The notes below the pieces were generated by a model, which did no database searches, was not told the DNA's origin, and saw only the letters and a program-made list of their open reading frames with translations. The position numbers and the translations under genes are program-made. DNA of 64,000 nt, from positions 1,240,001-1,304,000 of the forward strand of contig NZ_JAJOYR010000001.1 in NCBI RefSeq assembly GCF_021202945.1. Reading direction: 5' to 3'. Source of the DNA: Stenotrophomonas sp. SY1 (GTDB lineage Bacteria > Pseudomonadota > Gammaproteobacteria > Xanthomonadales > Xanthomonadaceae). Below, in pieces: positions 9,063 through 16,825 of the stretch (the first letter of the stretch is position 1; the number at the start of each line of letters is the position of its first letter).

Positions 9063-10565
9063 GTGGAATCCATCGTCGAATTCATCAACGGCATCATCTG
9101 GAGCAACGCGCTCATCTTCATGTGTCTGGGGGCCGGGCTCTGGTTCACCCTGCGCACCCGCTTCATGCAGATCCGCGGCTTCGCGGAAATGTGCCGTCTC
9201 ACCGTGCGCGGGCAGAAATCCGATGCCGGTGTTTCCTCCTTCCAGGCACTGGCCATGTCGATGGCCGGGCGCATGGGCATCGGCAACATCGCCGGCGTGG
9301 CCACGGCCATCGCCTACGGCGGCCCGGGCGCGATCTTCTGGATGTGGGTGATGGGTTTCCTGGGCGCCTCCACTTCCTACGTGGAAAGCACCCTGGCGCA
9401 GATCTACAAGGTCAAGGACGCCGAAGGCCGCTACCGTGGCGGCCCGGCGTACTACATCGAAAAGGCCATGGGCCTGAAGTGGTACGCGGCAACCTTCGCG
9501 GTGGCCACGGTCATCGCTGCTGGCTTCCTGCTGCCGGGCGTGCAGGCCAACGCCATCGCCGACAGCGCGGTCAACGTGCTGTGCAAGGGCGCTGATGCCT
9601 GCGCCTCGGTGGGCGGTGCCGGCAGCATGAAGCTGTGGATCGGCATCGCGGTCGCAGCCGTGCTGGGTGTGATCATCTTCGGTGGCGTCAAGCGCATCGC
9701 CAGCTTCGCCGAGGTGGTGGTGCCGTTCATGGCACTGGGCTTCATCCTGATGGCCATCGTGGTGATGATGCTCAATGCCGACAAGGTGCCGGCGATGTTC
9801 TCCGACATCTTCTCCAGCGCCTTCGGTGCGCATGCGGCCTTCGGCGGCATCATCGGCCAGGCCATCGCCTGGGGCGTGAAGCGTGGCATCTACGCCAACG
9901 AAGCCGGTCAGGGCACCGGCCCGCACGCCGCCGCCGCCGCCGAGGTCTCGCACCCGGCCAAGCAGGGTTACGTGCAGGCCTTCGCGATCTACTTCGACAC
10001 CATGCTGGTGTGCACTTCGACCGCCTTCCTGGTGCTGTCCACCGGCATGTACAACGTGTTCCGCGAAGTCACCGTCGGTGGTGTGCAGAAGCTGGAGGCC
10101 GTATTCACCGGCGTGCCGGGTGTGGCTCCTTCCGAAGGTGCGCTGTTCACCCAGGCCGCGGTGGAGTCGGTGATGCCGGGCTGGGGCGCGGGTTTCGTGG
10201 CGCTGGCGCTGTTCTTCTTCGCCTTCACCACGATCATGGCCTACTACTACATGGCCGAAACCAACCTGACCTACCTGGCCGGCAGCAACCGCACGCACCC
10301 GGCGGCAACGCTGGTGCTGCGTCTGGGCATCATGGGCATGGTGATCTTCGGTGCCTTCCACAACGCCAAGATGGCCTGGGCACTGGGTGATATCGGCGTC
10401 GGCCTGATGGCCTGGTTGAACGTCATCGCCATCCTGATCCTGCAGAAGCCGGCCATGCTGGCGCTGCGTGATTACGAACAACAGAAGAAGCAGGGTCTGG
10501 ACCCGGTCTTCAATCCGGATGCATTGGGCATCAAGAACGCCGACTTCTGGCGTGGCAACAAATAA
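9063..10565 (+). CDS. Alanine/glycine:cation symporter family protein (AgcS)
   Basis: Inner-membrane, sodium- or proton-coupled transporter for small neutral amino acids such as alanine or glycine. The 500-residue product has about ten hydrophobic helices and the family signature around residues 60-95 (SSFQALAMSMAGRMGIGNIAGVA, with GGPGAIFWMW after it). GIYANEAGQGTGPHAAAAAE lies in the middle. The start is a GTG at 9063, preceded by CCGGGGAAC. It stands alone, 15 bp before an RNA methyltransferase gene with which it may be co-transcribed. I found no glycine riboswitch in the upstream 150 bp. Confidence 0.9.
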   Translation: MESIVEFINGIIWSNALIFMCLGAGLWFTLRTRFMQIRGFAEMCRLTVRGQKSDAGVSSFQALAMSMAGRMGIGNIAGVATAIAYGGPGAIFWMWVMGFLGASTSYVESTLAQIYKVKDAEGRYRGGPAYYIEKAMGLKWYAATFAVATVIAAGFLLPGVQANAIADSAVNVLCKGADACASVGGAGSMKLWIGIAVAAVLGVIIFGGVKRIASFAEVVVPFMALGFILMAIVVMMLNADKVPAMFSDIFSSAFGAHAAFGGIIGQAIAWGVKRGIYANEAGQGTGPHAAAAAEVSHPAKQGYVQAFAIYFDTMLVCTSTAFLVLSTGMYNVFREVTVGGVQKLEAVFTGVPGVAPSEGALFTQAAVESVMPGWGAGFVALALFFFAFTTIMAYYYMAETNLTYLAGSNRTHPAATLVLRLGIMGMVIFGAFHNAKMAWALGDIGVGLMAWLNVIAILILQKPAMLALRDYEQQKKQGLDPVFNPDALGIKNADFWRGNK

Positions 10566-10580
10566 GCGAGTAACCGAGCT

Positions 10581-11432
10581 GTGAGTAATCCCTGGAACAA
10601 CCGTCGTCCATCCGCCCGCCCGCCACGGGCCACGCCACTTCCGGCCAACCCGCGCGAGGGCGCGGGCACCGGTGCAGGTGGGCCGCCGGTACGCGGCAGC
10701 GACGAGCTGCGCCTGTACGGGCTCAACGCGGTGCAGGCGATGTTCGCGCGCCGCCCGCAGGCGCTGCGCAAGCTGTACCTGGCCGAGGACATGATTCCGC
10801 GCGTGCAGCCGATGCTGAAATGGTGCGTGGCCAACCGCGTCGGCTACCGCGTGGTGGCCGATGGCGATCTGAACAAGCTCGCTGCAACCACCCATCACGA
10901 AGGCATCGTGGCCGACGTTGTGCGCCAGGATCCGTTGACGCTGGCGGCATGGCTGGCCGGTTTGGGCGCTGGCCCGGCGCTGGCGTTGTGGCTCGACGGC
11001 GTGGGCAACCCGCACAACTTCGGTGCGATCCTGCGCTCGGCGGCGCACTTTGGCGTTGCGGCGATCCTGCTGCCGGCCGAAACGACGTTGGCGTTGTCCG
11101 GCGCGGCTGCGCGCGTGGCTGAAGGTGGCGCGGAGTCGGTGCCGCTGGTGCGGCTGCCGGCATTGCCGCAGGCCGTGGCGCAACTGCGCGATGCTGGTTT
11201 CGGCCTGGCGGCGACGCTGGTGGAGGGGGGCGACAATCTGTTCAACACCGCGTTGCCGGCGCGCATGGTCTACGTGATGGGCGCTGAAGGCCAAGGCATG
11301 GACCGTGACTTCGCGCAGAGCTGCGATCTGCGTCTGTCGATTCCGGGCTCGGGTGCGGTGGAAAGCTTGAACGTGGCTTCGGCCACGGCGGTGTTCCTGT
11401 CGAGCTGGTGCAGCCAGCGTGGCAAGGGCTGA
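10581..11432 (+). CDS. TrmH/SpoU-family RNA 2'-O-methyltransferase
   Basis: Transfers a methyl group from SAM to a ribose 2'-OH of tRNA or rRNA. The 283-residue product starts at a GTG and has a disordered Pro/Arg/Gly-rich leader of about 40 residues. A substrate-binding domain (LYGLNAVQAMFARRP) follows. The SPOUT knot domain shows the three usual motifs: NPHNFGAILRSA, VMGAEGQGM and LSIPGSGAVESLNVASA. RlmB has the same fold, but the long leader and the absence of rnr nearby make the exact target uncertain. A terminator-like hairpin follows at 11458-11480. Confidence 0.85.
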   Translation: MSNPWNNRRPSARPPRATPLPANPREGAGTGAGGPPVRGSDELRLYGLNAVQAMFARRPQALRKLYLAEDMIPRVQPMLKWCVANRVGYRVVADGDLNKLAATTHHEGIVADVVRQDPLTLAAWLAGLGAGPALALWLDGVGNPHNFGAILRSAAHFGVAAILLPAETTLALSGAAARVAEGGAESVPLVRLPALPQAVAQLRDAGFGLAATLVEGGDNLFNTALPARMVYVMGAEGQGMDRDFAQSCDLRLSIPGSGAVESLNVASATAVFLSSWCSQRGKG

Positions 11433-11457
11433 TTCAACGGATTGCACGAACAACAAA

Positions 11458-11483
11458 GGCGCCGGAAGGCGCCGTTGTTGTTT
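11458..11483 (+). terminator. Rho-independent terminator-like hairpin
   Basis: GGCGCC-GGAA-GGCGCC followed by GTTGTTGTTT, 25 bp after the stop of the RNA methyltransferase gene. The short stem has a stable GGAA loop and a T-rich tail. Confidence 0.6.
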
Positions 11484-11497
11484 CTGCCGATAGCGCG

Positions 11498-11565
11498 GTA
11501 GAGCGGGGCCATGCTCCGCTATGGCCTTGCCTGTGATATTCGTATCGAGCATGGCTCGGTGCTAC
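11498..11565. repeat. Pair of SMAG-type REP palindromes in opposite orientation
   Basis: Starts with GTAGAGCGGGGCCATGCTCCGCT (GTAG at 11498-11501). After about 25 bp it ends with the inverted partner TCGAGCATGGCTCGGTGCTAC (CTAC at 11562-11565). A GTAG head followed by a short palindrome around CCATG is the signature described for Stenotrophomonas SMAG repeats, and head-to-head dimers are a known arrangement. Confidence 0.75.
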
Positions 11566-11790
11566 CGCTTCGTGTGCTTCATCGCTGGTGGCAGCGCTTT
11601 TGATATTCGTGCCGGGCATGAAGAACAGCCCTTTCCCCCTTCTCTTGCCTGCGGCAAAGGGGAGGAGGCGAGAGCGGCTTTCGCTGCAATCCGACGGCCC
11701 TCGCAGCGCACGCCCTCCCTTTTGCGTAGCAAATGGGAGGGTTGGGGAGGGGTAGCTTTCATCCAGGCAATCAAAAGCCAAGAACGAAGA

Positions 11791-11816
11791 AGGCGCCCTT
11801 TGGCGCCTTCTTCGCT
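11791..11816 (-). terminator. Terminator hairpin between converging genes
   Basis: AAGAAGGCGCC-CTT-TGGCGCCTTCTT near 11791-11815 forms a strong stem with a T-run on either strand. It lies 14 bp beyond the stop of the minus-strand peptidase gene. The interval 11566-11790 otherwise holds only imperfect palindromes (for example CCCTCCCTTTTGC..GCAAATGGGAGGG near 11709-11737) and no supported gene. Confidence 0.65.
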
Positions 11817-11829
11817 ACCACTCGCGCAC

Positions 11830-13245
11830 TCACTCGCGCGGCGGCACCACATCCTTGGCTTCACTGCCAAAGCTGCCGTCCGACTCCGCGGCCAGGTAGG
11901 CGAACACGGTGTACGCGGCCACGTTCTGTGCCAATGCCTTCGGGTCGATCTTGTCGAGCGTGTCGTTCGGGGTGTGGTGCAGGTCGAAATAATCGGTCCC
12001 GTCCTGCGCCAGCCATGCCCATGCGCCGCCCTTGGCAGCGAGCGGGCTGACGTCCGGGCCGGGGCCGCCTTCGTTGGCGCGGTATTCGATGCCCAGCGGC
12101 GCGAGCGCTTCGGCAATCTTGGCAGTGGCTTCGCGCGAACCGGCGGGGTTGCCTGAGCCGGTGTTGAACGCATAGATGCGGCCAGCGCCGAAGTCGCTTT
12201 CAGCAGCGATGTGCTGCTGCACGATTTCACCGGCGGTCGCGCGCGCTGCGGCATAGGCCTTGCCGCCGTGCAGCCCCTGTTCTTCGTTGGCGAAGGCGAT
12301 CACGCGGATGGTGCGCTTGGGGGCCTGCTTGAGATTGCCGATCAGATGGCCGGCGGCCATGGTGATGCCGATACCGGCGCCATCGTCGATCGCCCCGGTG
12401 CCCAGGTCCCAGGAATCCAGGTGGCCGCCGATCACCACCACTTCCTTGGGCAGGCTGCGGCCGGTGATCTCGCCGATCACGTTCTGCGAGGTGTAACTGC
12501 CGTCCCAGCCGCAATCCAGTGCGATGCGGATACGGGTGGCACCACGCGCGACCAGGCGGTTGAGCTGATCCGCATCCGGCCCGGACAAGGCGGCAGCCGG
12601 GACCGGCGTGAGGCCTTCGTCGAAACGGGTGATGCCGGTATGCGGCATGCGGTGCGAGTCGGTGCCGGCCGAACGCATGATGTAGCCGATGGCGCCCTTG
12701 CGGATGGCTTCGGACGGACCGCGGCTGCGCACGGTGCCGCCGATGCCGTAGTCCATGCCGTTACGGCTGCGGTTCATGGTGAAGTCGACATAGGCGATCT
12801 TGCCGGCCAGCGAACCTTCCGGCGCGGCCTTGAGTGCATCCAGGCCCTCGAAACGGACGACCTCGGCTTCGACCGTGCCGGCCGGGCTGCCGCCGAGCGC
12901 GGTGATGGTCAGGGGCTGCGGATGCGCGCCGAGTACCGAGGCGTGTTCACTGCGACGCTCCCATTTCGGGAAGGTGACCGGCTCGGTCCAGACCTTGTCG
13001 AAACCCAATGCCTTGAACTTGGCCTTGGCCCATTCCACTGCACGGGCATCGGCTTCACTGCCGGCCATGCGCGGACCGATTTCGGTGGTCAACGACTCCA
13101 CCACCTGCCAGCCGGTGTTGTCGGCCAATGCCTGCTCGCGCAGCTGCGCGGCGGTGGTCAGTGCGCCATCAGGAATCCGGGTGGTCGCTGCGCTGGCCGA
13201 AGCACACAGCAGCAAGGTGGCAAGAGCAAGGGCAGTGCGGCGCAT
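11830..13245 (-). CDS. Secreted M28-family zinc metallopeptidase
   Basis: Exported aminopeptidase-like enzyme of 471 residues. The signal peptide is MRRTALALATLLLCASASA, with cleavage probably at about residue 19. An inserted PA-type domain lies near residues 130-250. The catalytic core shows the expected zinc and active-site residues in order: GGHLDSWD (His), GAIDDGAG (bridging Asp), ANEEQG (general-base Glu plus ligand), AAESDFG (Asp) and DLHHTPNDT (His). It is probably periplasmic or secreted and trims peptides from the N terminus; the substrate is unknown. It is transcribed alone, with a strong terminator downstream. Confidence 0.9.
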   Translation of the reverse strand: MRRTALALATLLLCASASAATTRIPDGALTTAAQLREQALADNTGWQVVESLTTEIGPRMAGSEADARAVEWAKAKFKALGFDKVWTEPVTFPKWERRSEHASVLGAHPQPLTITALGGSPAGTVEAEVVRFEGLDALKAAPEGSLAGKIAYVDFTMNRSRNGMDYGIGGTVRSRGPSEAIRKGAIGYIMRSAGTDSHRMPHTGITRFDEGLTPVPAAALSGPDADQLNRLVARGATRIRIALDCGWDGSYTSQNVIGEITGRSLPKEVVVIGGHLDSWDLGTGAIDDGAGIGITMAAGHLIGNLKQAPKRTIRVIAFANEEQGLHGGKAYAAARATAGEIVQQHIAAESDFGAGRIYAFNTGSGNPAGSREATAKIAEALAPLGIEYRANEGGPGPDVSPLAAKGGAWAWLAQDGTDYFDLHHTPNDTLDKIDPKALAQNVAAYTVFAYLAAESDGSFGSEAKDVVPPRE

Positions 13246-13425
13246 CGAGTCAACTCCGAGGGGCGATCGTGAAGCTTAGCAGTCGTTGCCTGGCTGGCCA
13301 TGTGCCAGTTGGGATAGGGCGTGCGGGTTGCAGGAGCAGTGCGTGCAACGCACTGCCGCCGCTTCTCGACCAAGCCGTTGCCGCAACTGCGGACTAGATC
13401 GGAAGTGGCATGAAAACAGGCCATT

Positions 13426-13450
13426 ACGACATGCATTCACGACATGCATT
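13426..13450. promoter_or_regulatory. Perfect 13-bp tandem repeat, possible operator
   Basis: ACGACATGCATT occurs twice, at 13426-13437 and 13439-13450, separated by one C. It lies in the 290 bp interval between the divergent peptidase and outer-membrane-protein genes, about 87 bp before the latter. ATGCAT within it is itself a palindrome. It could be a protein-binding site; this is inference from position and spacing only. Confidence 0.35.
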
Positions 13451-13536
13451 TGGGACTTTCCCCATAGCCGCGTCGCACCTGCGCAAGCGAGCCTGAGCAG
13501 CCACCAGGTCGGTGGATCAACCCGCAGGAGTACAGG

Positions 13537-14520
13537 ATGAAACGGCAGTGCAGAGCAGCAGGGATGCTGTTGGCGATGGTGGTTGTGCCGACAGGTACAT
13601 GGGCGCAGGCGCGCTCGATGGAGGATGCACGCTTCACTGGCCCATTGCTGACCTCCAGCGCCAACGCACAGGCGCCGGGAGCGTTCTTCATGCAGCCCTA
13701 TCTGATCCACACGCGCACGAGTGGCAGCTATGACGGGAAAGGTGACCGCCACCGTCTGGAGGAGCGTGGCCGCGATACAAAACTCAGCGTGCTGATGGGC
13801 TACGGCATCAGCAAGCGGCTGACCGGGGAGTTGTCGGTCAATGGTGGGCGTTCGTCGTCGGGCCGGCAGCATGGCGACGGGCTGCGCTTTGGTGATAGTT
13901 CGGTGCGCTTGAAGTACGTGTTGCGCCCCGGTGATGCGTTGACCAGCAGGATGACGGTCAGTGCCATGCTCAACCAGTCGCTGGCTACCGGCAGTCATGA
14001 CCGGCTCGGTGACAATGTGCTCAACGGGCGCGGAAACGGCAGCTATCGCACGGGGCTTTCACTGCTGGGGCAACAAGTGTTGTGGATGCCGAACGGGCGT
14101 CCGCTGCGTTGGCGCTGGCAGGCGAACTGGAGCCCATCGCCGGGTGATGTGCGGGTTCGTGGCAGCAGCGTGTATGGCACGGGTGCCGGCTTCGATGGTC
14201 ATGCCAGCCCTGGCGTCAACAGCAGCGCGCTGTTGGCAATGGAATACAGCATCAACCGCAACTGGGTGGTGGCGATGGACCTGCGGGGCAGTCACAAGGG
14301 CCGCACCACGCTGGAGGGCAATGACATGAACCGTGACGGATACAGCCAGTGGACGCAGCGGGTGGGCAGGAGCAGTCGCAGCTTCAGTATCGCGCCAGCG
14401 GTGGAGTACATCATCAACGACAACGTTGGCGTGTTGGCCGGTGTGCAGGCGTCGTTGCCGGGTGGGCGCAACAGCGCCTCGTTCGTCAGCCCGCAGGTGT
14501 CGATGACACTGTCTTTCTAG
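13537..14520 (+). CDS. Predicted outer-membrane beta-barrel protein of unknown function
   Basis: A 327-residue exported protein. The signal peptide MKRQCRAAGMLLAMVVVPTGTWA has a likely cut at TWA-QA (residues 23/24). The rest is rich in alternating polar/hydrophobic strands, with repeated turns such as GYGISKRLTGELSV and SINRNWVVAMDL, and it ends in MTLSF. A C-terminal Phe is typical of barrels inserted by the BAM complex. It resembles the transporter-like 'phenol MetA degradation' barrel group in general layout, but I do not recognise a specific family. The start is set by AGGAGTACAGG just before the ATG. A terminator shared with mscL follows. Confidence 0.7.
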   Translation: MKRQCRAAGMLLAMVVVPTGTWAQARSMEDARFTGPLLTSSANAQAPGAFFMQPYLIHTRTSGSYDGKGDRHRLEERGRDTKLSVLMGYGISKRLTGELSVNGGRSSSGRQHGDGLRFGDSSVRLKYVLRPGDALTSRMTVSAMLNQSLATGSHDRLGDNVLNGRGNGSYRTGLSLLGQQVLWMPNGRPLRWRWQANWSPSPGDVRVRGSSVYGTGAGFDGHASPGVNSSALLAMEYSINRNWVVAMDLRGSHKGRTTLEGNDMNRDGYSQWTQRVGRSSRSFSIAPAVEYIINDNVGVLAGVQASLPGGRNSASFVSPQVSMTLSF

Positions 14521-14567
14521 GCAGCGATGGGGCGGTGATGTTCAACGCACGCCGGCGCTGAAAAGAA

Positions 14568-14600
14568 AACGGCCAGGAGCAACTGCTCCTGGCCGTTCTC
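14568..14600. terminator. Bidirectional terminator between the barrel gene and mscL
   Basis: A 14-bp perfect stem, AACGGCCAGGAGCA / TGCTCCTGGCCGTT, with a two-base loop. It is flanked by A-rich sequence on the left and T-rich sequence on the right, so it can serve both convergent genes. Confidence 0.85.
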
Positions 14601-14615
14601 GTTTGTCACGTTGGC

Positions 14616-15032
14616 TCAACGCTTGTTGAGGCTGTCGCGGATTTCGCGCAACAACAGCACTTCTTCGCTCGGTTCGGCCGGAGCCGCCGGAGCTTCGGTC
14701 TTCTTGCGCGAGAGCCTGTTGACCACCTTGACCAGCATGAAGATGGCAAAGGCCACGATGACGAACTGGATCAGGGTGTTGATGAAGTCGCCATAGCCGA
14801 GCACAACGGCCGGGATCTCCTTGCCATCGGCACCGATCTTGGCCGGGGACAAGGTCAGGGCCAGGCTGGAGAAATCGACATTGCCGACCAGCATGCCGAT
14901 CGGCGGCATGATCACCTTGTCCACCAGCGAGGTGACGATCTTGCCGAATGCACCACCGATCACGACACCGACCGCCAGGTCGATGACGTTGCCGCGCATG
15001 GCGAATTCCTTGAACTCGCTGATCATTCCCAT
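14616..15032 (-). CDS. mscL: Large-conductance mechanosensitive channel
   Basis: Pentameric inner-membrane safety valve that opens under membrane tension during hypo-osmotic shock. The 138-residue product has the usual length and order: the N-terminal amphipathic helix ([23 protein letters not shown]), TM1 with the gate-forming [21 protein letters not shown], a periplasmic loop, TM2 ([20 protein letters not shown]) and the charged C-terminal bundle ending [14 protein letters not shown]. It is transcribed alone on the minus strand. Confidence 0.97.
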   Translation of the reverse strand: MGMISEFKEFAMRGNVIDLAVGVVIGGAFGKIVTSLVDKVIMPPIGMLVGNVDFSSLALTLSPAKIGADGKEIPAVVLGYGDFINTLIQFVIVAFAIFMLVKVVNRLSRKKTEAPAAPAEPSEEVLLLREIRDSLNKR

Positions 15033-15090
15033 GAGTTTCTCCTGTGTATGCGGGTAGGGGCGCCGCCGCAGCGTACCCCAGTGGATGTCA

Positions 15091-15795
15091 TCAGGCGATC
15101 AAGCCATCGCATCGAGCCACATCGCCCAGACGCGCGCTGAAGCGATCACCAGGTTGCAGCGCGGCAACGCCGGCCGGTGTACCCATGAACACCAGGTCGC
15201 CCGCGCGCAGTGCATACAGTTTGGAGAGTTCGTGCAGGATGTCCGGCACGTTCCAGATCATCTGATCCAGCGTCGACTTCTGTCGCAGCTGGCCGTTGAT
15301 TTCCAGCGACAGTTCCAGCGATGCCAGCGCACCCACCTGCTCGGCGAGCACCAGTGTGCTGACCGGGGCGGAATGATCAAAACCCTTGGCGATATCCCAG
15401 GGGCCACCCTTGGCCTTGGCGGCGGCCTGCAGGTCACGGCGGGTGAGGTCCAGGCCAACGCCGTAGGCCAGCACCAGCGACATCGCATCGGCGACCGGCA
15501 GCACCCCGGCCGGCGCGTCCTTGCCCAGCGCGACAACCAGTTCGACCTCGTGGTGCAGGTCGTCCGTGGCGGGCGGGTAAGGCACGGCGGCATCGCCGAT
15601 GACGACGGCGTCGGCAGGCTTCATGAAGAACATCGGCTGGCCACGCTCGGCGTTGGACGCCGGTGCGGCGGCGCCCATCTCGCGGGCGTGGTCGGCAAAG
15701 TTGCGGCCCACGCAGTAGATGCGGTGCACGGGGAACGTACCGCCACCGGCCACCGGGATGCGTGGCTGGGGCAGGGCGGGAATCAGATCGGTCAT
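15091..15795 (-). CDS. Fumarylacetoacetate hydrolase (FAH) family protein
   Basis: Cytoplasmic metal-dependent hydrolase or decarboxylase of the FAH fold, 234 residues. It shows [16 protein letters not shown], the metal-binding [12 protein letters not shown] and [12 protein letters not shown], and the closing [15 protein letters not shown]. Family members act on acylpyruvates or oxaloacetate, or in aromatic catabolism; the precise substrate cannot be told here. Small single-domain members like this one often resemble YcgM/FAHD1 acylpyruvases. A SMAG-type repeat lies just upstream of its start. Confidence 0.88.
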   Translation of the reverse strand: MTDLIPALPQPRIPVAGGGTFPVHRIYCVGRNFADHAREMGAAAPASNAERGQPMFFMKPADAVVIGDAAVPYPPATDDLHHEVELVVALGKDAPAGVLPVADAMSLVLAYGVGLDLTRRDLQAAAKAKGGPWDIAKGFDHSAPVSTLVLAEQVGALASLELSLEINGQLRQKSTLDQMIWNVPDILHELSKLYALRAGDLVFMGTPAGVAALQPGDRFSARLGDVARCDGLIA

Positions 15796-15847
15796 GGTTG
15801 GCGTCCACGTGAAACGACGCCGAAGTCTAACGGAGCCAGGCAGCCCT

Positions 15848-15911
15848 GTAGAGCGCAGCCATGCTGCGCTGGGGCTCTACCGGTGAAGTTCTGCCGAGCA
15901 TGGCTCGGCAC
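15848..15911. repeat. SMAG-type REP palindrome pair
   Basis: GTAGAGCGCAGCCATGCTGCGCT starts at 15848. A second palindrome, GCCGAGCATGGCTCGGC, follows near 15893, with CTCTAC between them. Same family as the element at 11498. Confidence 0.7.
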
Positions 15912-15917
15912 GACGGA

Positions 15918-16199
15918 TTACAGCGTATGCGGCAGCGGTGCCTTGGGCACCACGCGGTACTCGGCGTCCACCACGTTGGGGTCGGCCTTTTGGACGGCGC
16001 GGTTCCTGCGTGCGGCCAACAGCTTCCATGCCAGGCCACCGAGGATCATCGCGGCACCCACGAACACACCGACCACCACCAGCAAGGCAAGAATCGCCAG
16101 GCCAAGCAGACCCAGGGCAATCCGCACCAACGGATTGCGCGGCTTGCGCGGCGCGAACAGGTTGCGGAGCTTGGCGAACTGGATGTAGTGGATTTGCAT
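15918..16199 (-). CDS. Small inner-membrane protein of unknown function
   Basis: A 93-residue product from the ATG at 16199 (MQIHYIQFAKLRNLF). A longer frame to 16253 exists, but its extra 18 residues look non-coding. After a basic stretch (APRKPRNPLVR) there is a long hydrophobic block, IALGLLGLAILALLVVVG.., that could form one or two membrane helices, and then a basic cytoplasmic tail. No family recognised. It is convergent with nothing and sits between the FAH gene and a Rieske gene. Confidence 0.6.
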   Translation of the reverse strand: MQIHYIQFAKLRNLFAPRKPRNPLVRIALGLLGLAILALLVVVGVFVGAAMILGGLAWKLLAARRNRAVQKADPNVVDAEYRVVPKAPLPHTL

Positions 16200-16375
16200 G
16201 AAGATCAGGTGACAGTGAGTCTGCCCCGGAGTATCAGGGGCGATGTCCGCCAATGCGTGAATTTGTCGTTAAATCAGAGTGCAATCCAGTGGTCTGGAAG
16301 GGCTGCCGGTCAGCTTTGTCCAACCGGTCACAGTACGCATGCGACAATCCGCACCTGTTTTTGCGCGGTGTTCCA

Positions 16376-16729
16376 ATGTCCAGCTCCTTGCCCCACGAAA
16401 CTGAATTGGCCTTGTTTGATGCGTTGCCGGACCAGGGCTTCCATGCGGTGACCGCCGTGCTCGATGGCGACGCCGAACCGATGGTGTTGTACCGCGACGG
16501 TGACCAGGTGCGAGCCTGGTTGAACGTCTGTCCACATGCAGGGCGTGCATTGGACTGGGCGCCGGGGCAGTTCCTCAAGAGCCGTGAAGGGCATCTGGTG
16601 TGCGCTGTACATGGTGCGTCGTTCGAGCTGCAGCACGGCACGTGCGTGGCTGGACCCTGCAAGGGTGATTCACTGCGCGCGGTACCGGTGCAGGTGCGTG
16701 ACGGCCGGGTGTTGCTGGGCGGAGTGTAA
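16376..16729 (+). CDS. Rieske [2Fe-2S] domain protein
   Basis: A compact 117-residue ferredoxin-like protein with one Rieske cluster. The ligands are visible as CPHAGR and, 17 residues later, CAVHG, giving the two Cys-x-His pairs. An N-terminal extension from 16253 is possible, but the ATG at 16376 (MSSSLPHETELALFD) is the natural start. Such stand-alone proteins serve as electron carriers to oxygenases or nitrite-reductase-like enzymes. No oxygenase lies next to it, so the partner is unknown. Confidence 0.85.
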   Translation: MSSSLPHETELALFDALPDQGFHAVTAVLDGDAEPMVLYRDGDQVRAWLNVCPHAGRALDWAPGQFLKSREGHLVCAVHGASFELQHGTCVAGPCKGDSLRAVPVQVRDGRVLLGGV

Positions 16730-16825
16730 GCAGCGGTTGTAGCCTCCGCGTCGGGATGCTCGGCGTGAAAGAGCATGCTGGGGGCACCCGGGCTTGCGTC
16801 GCCTGCGCTGCAGGCACGCTGCGGC

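Noticed and set aside
8530-9351. Open frame of 273 codons on the plus strand before the AgcS gene
   Set aside because: Enters the symporter gene in another frame, starts in a hairpin cluster and has no conserved features.
8298-11552. Open frame of 1084 codons on the minus strand
   Set aside because: It lies antisense to the RND pump end, the AgcS symporter and the RNA methyltransferase, all of which have clear family motifs. Its His/Gln/Arg-rich translation is typical of GC-rich antisense frames.
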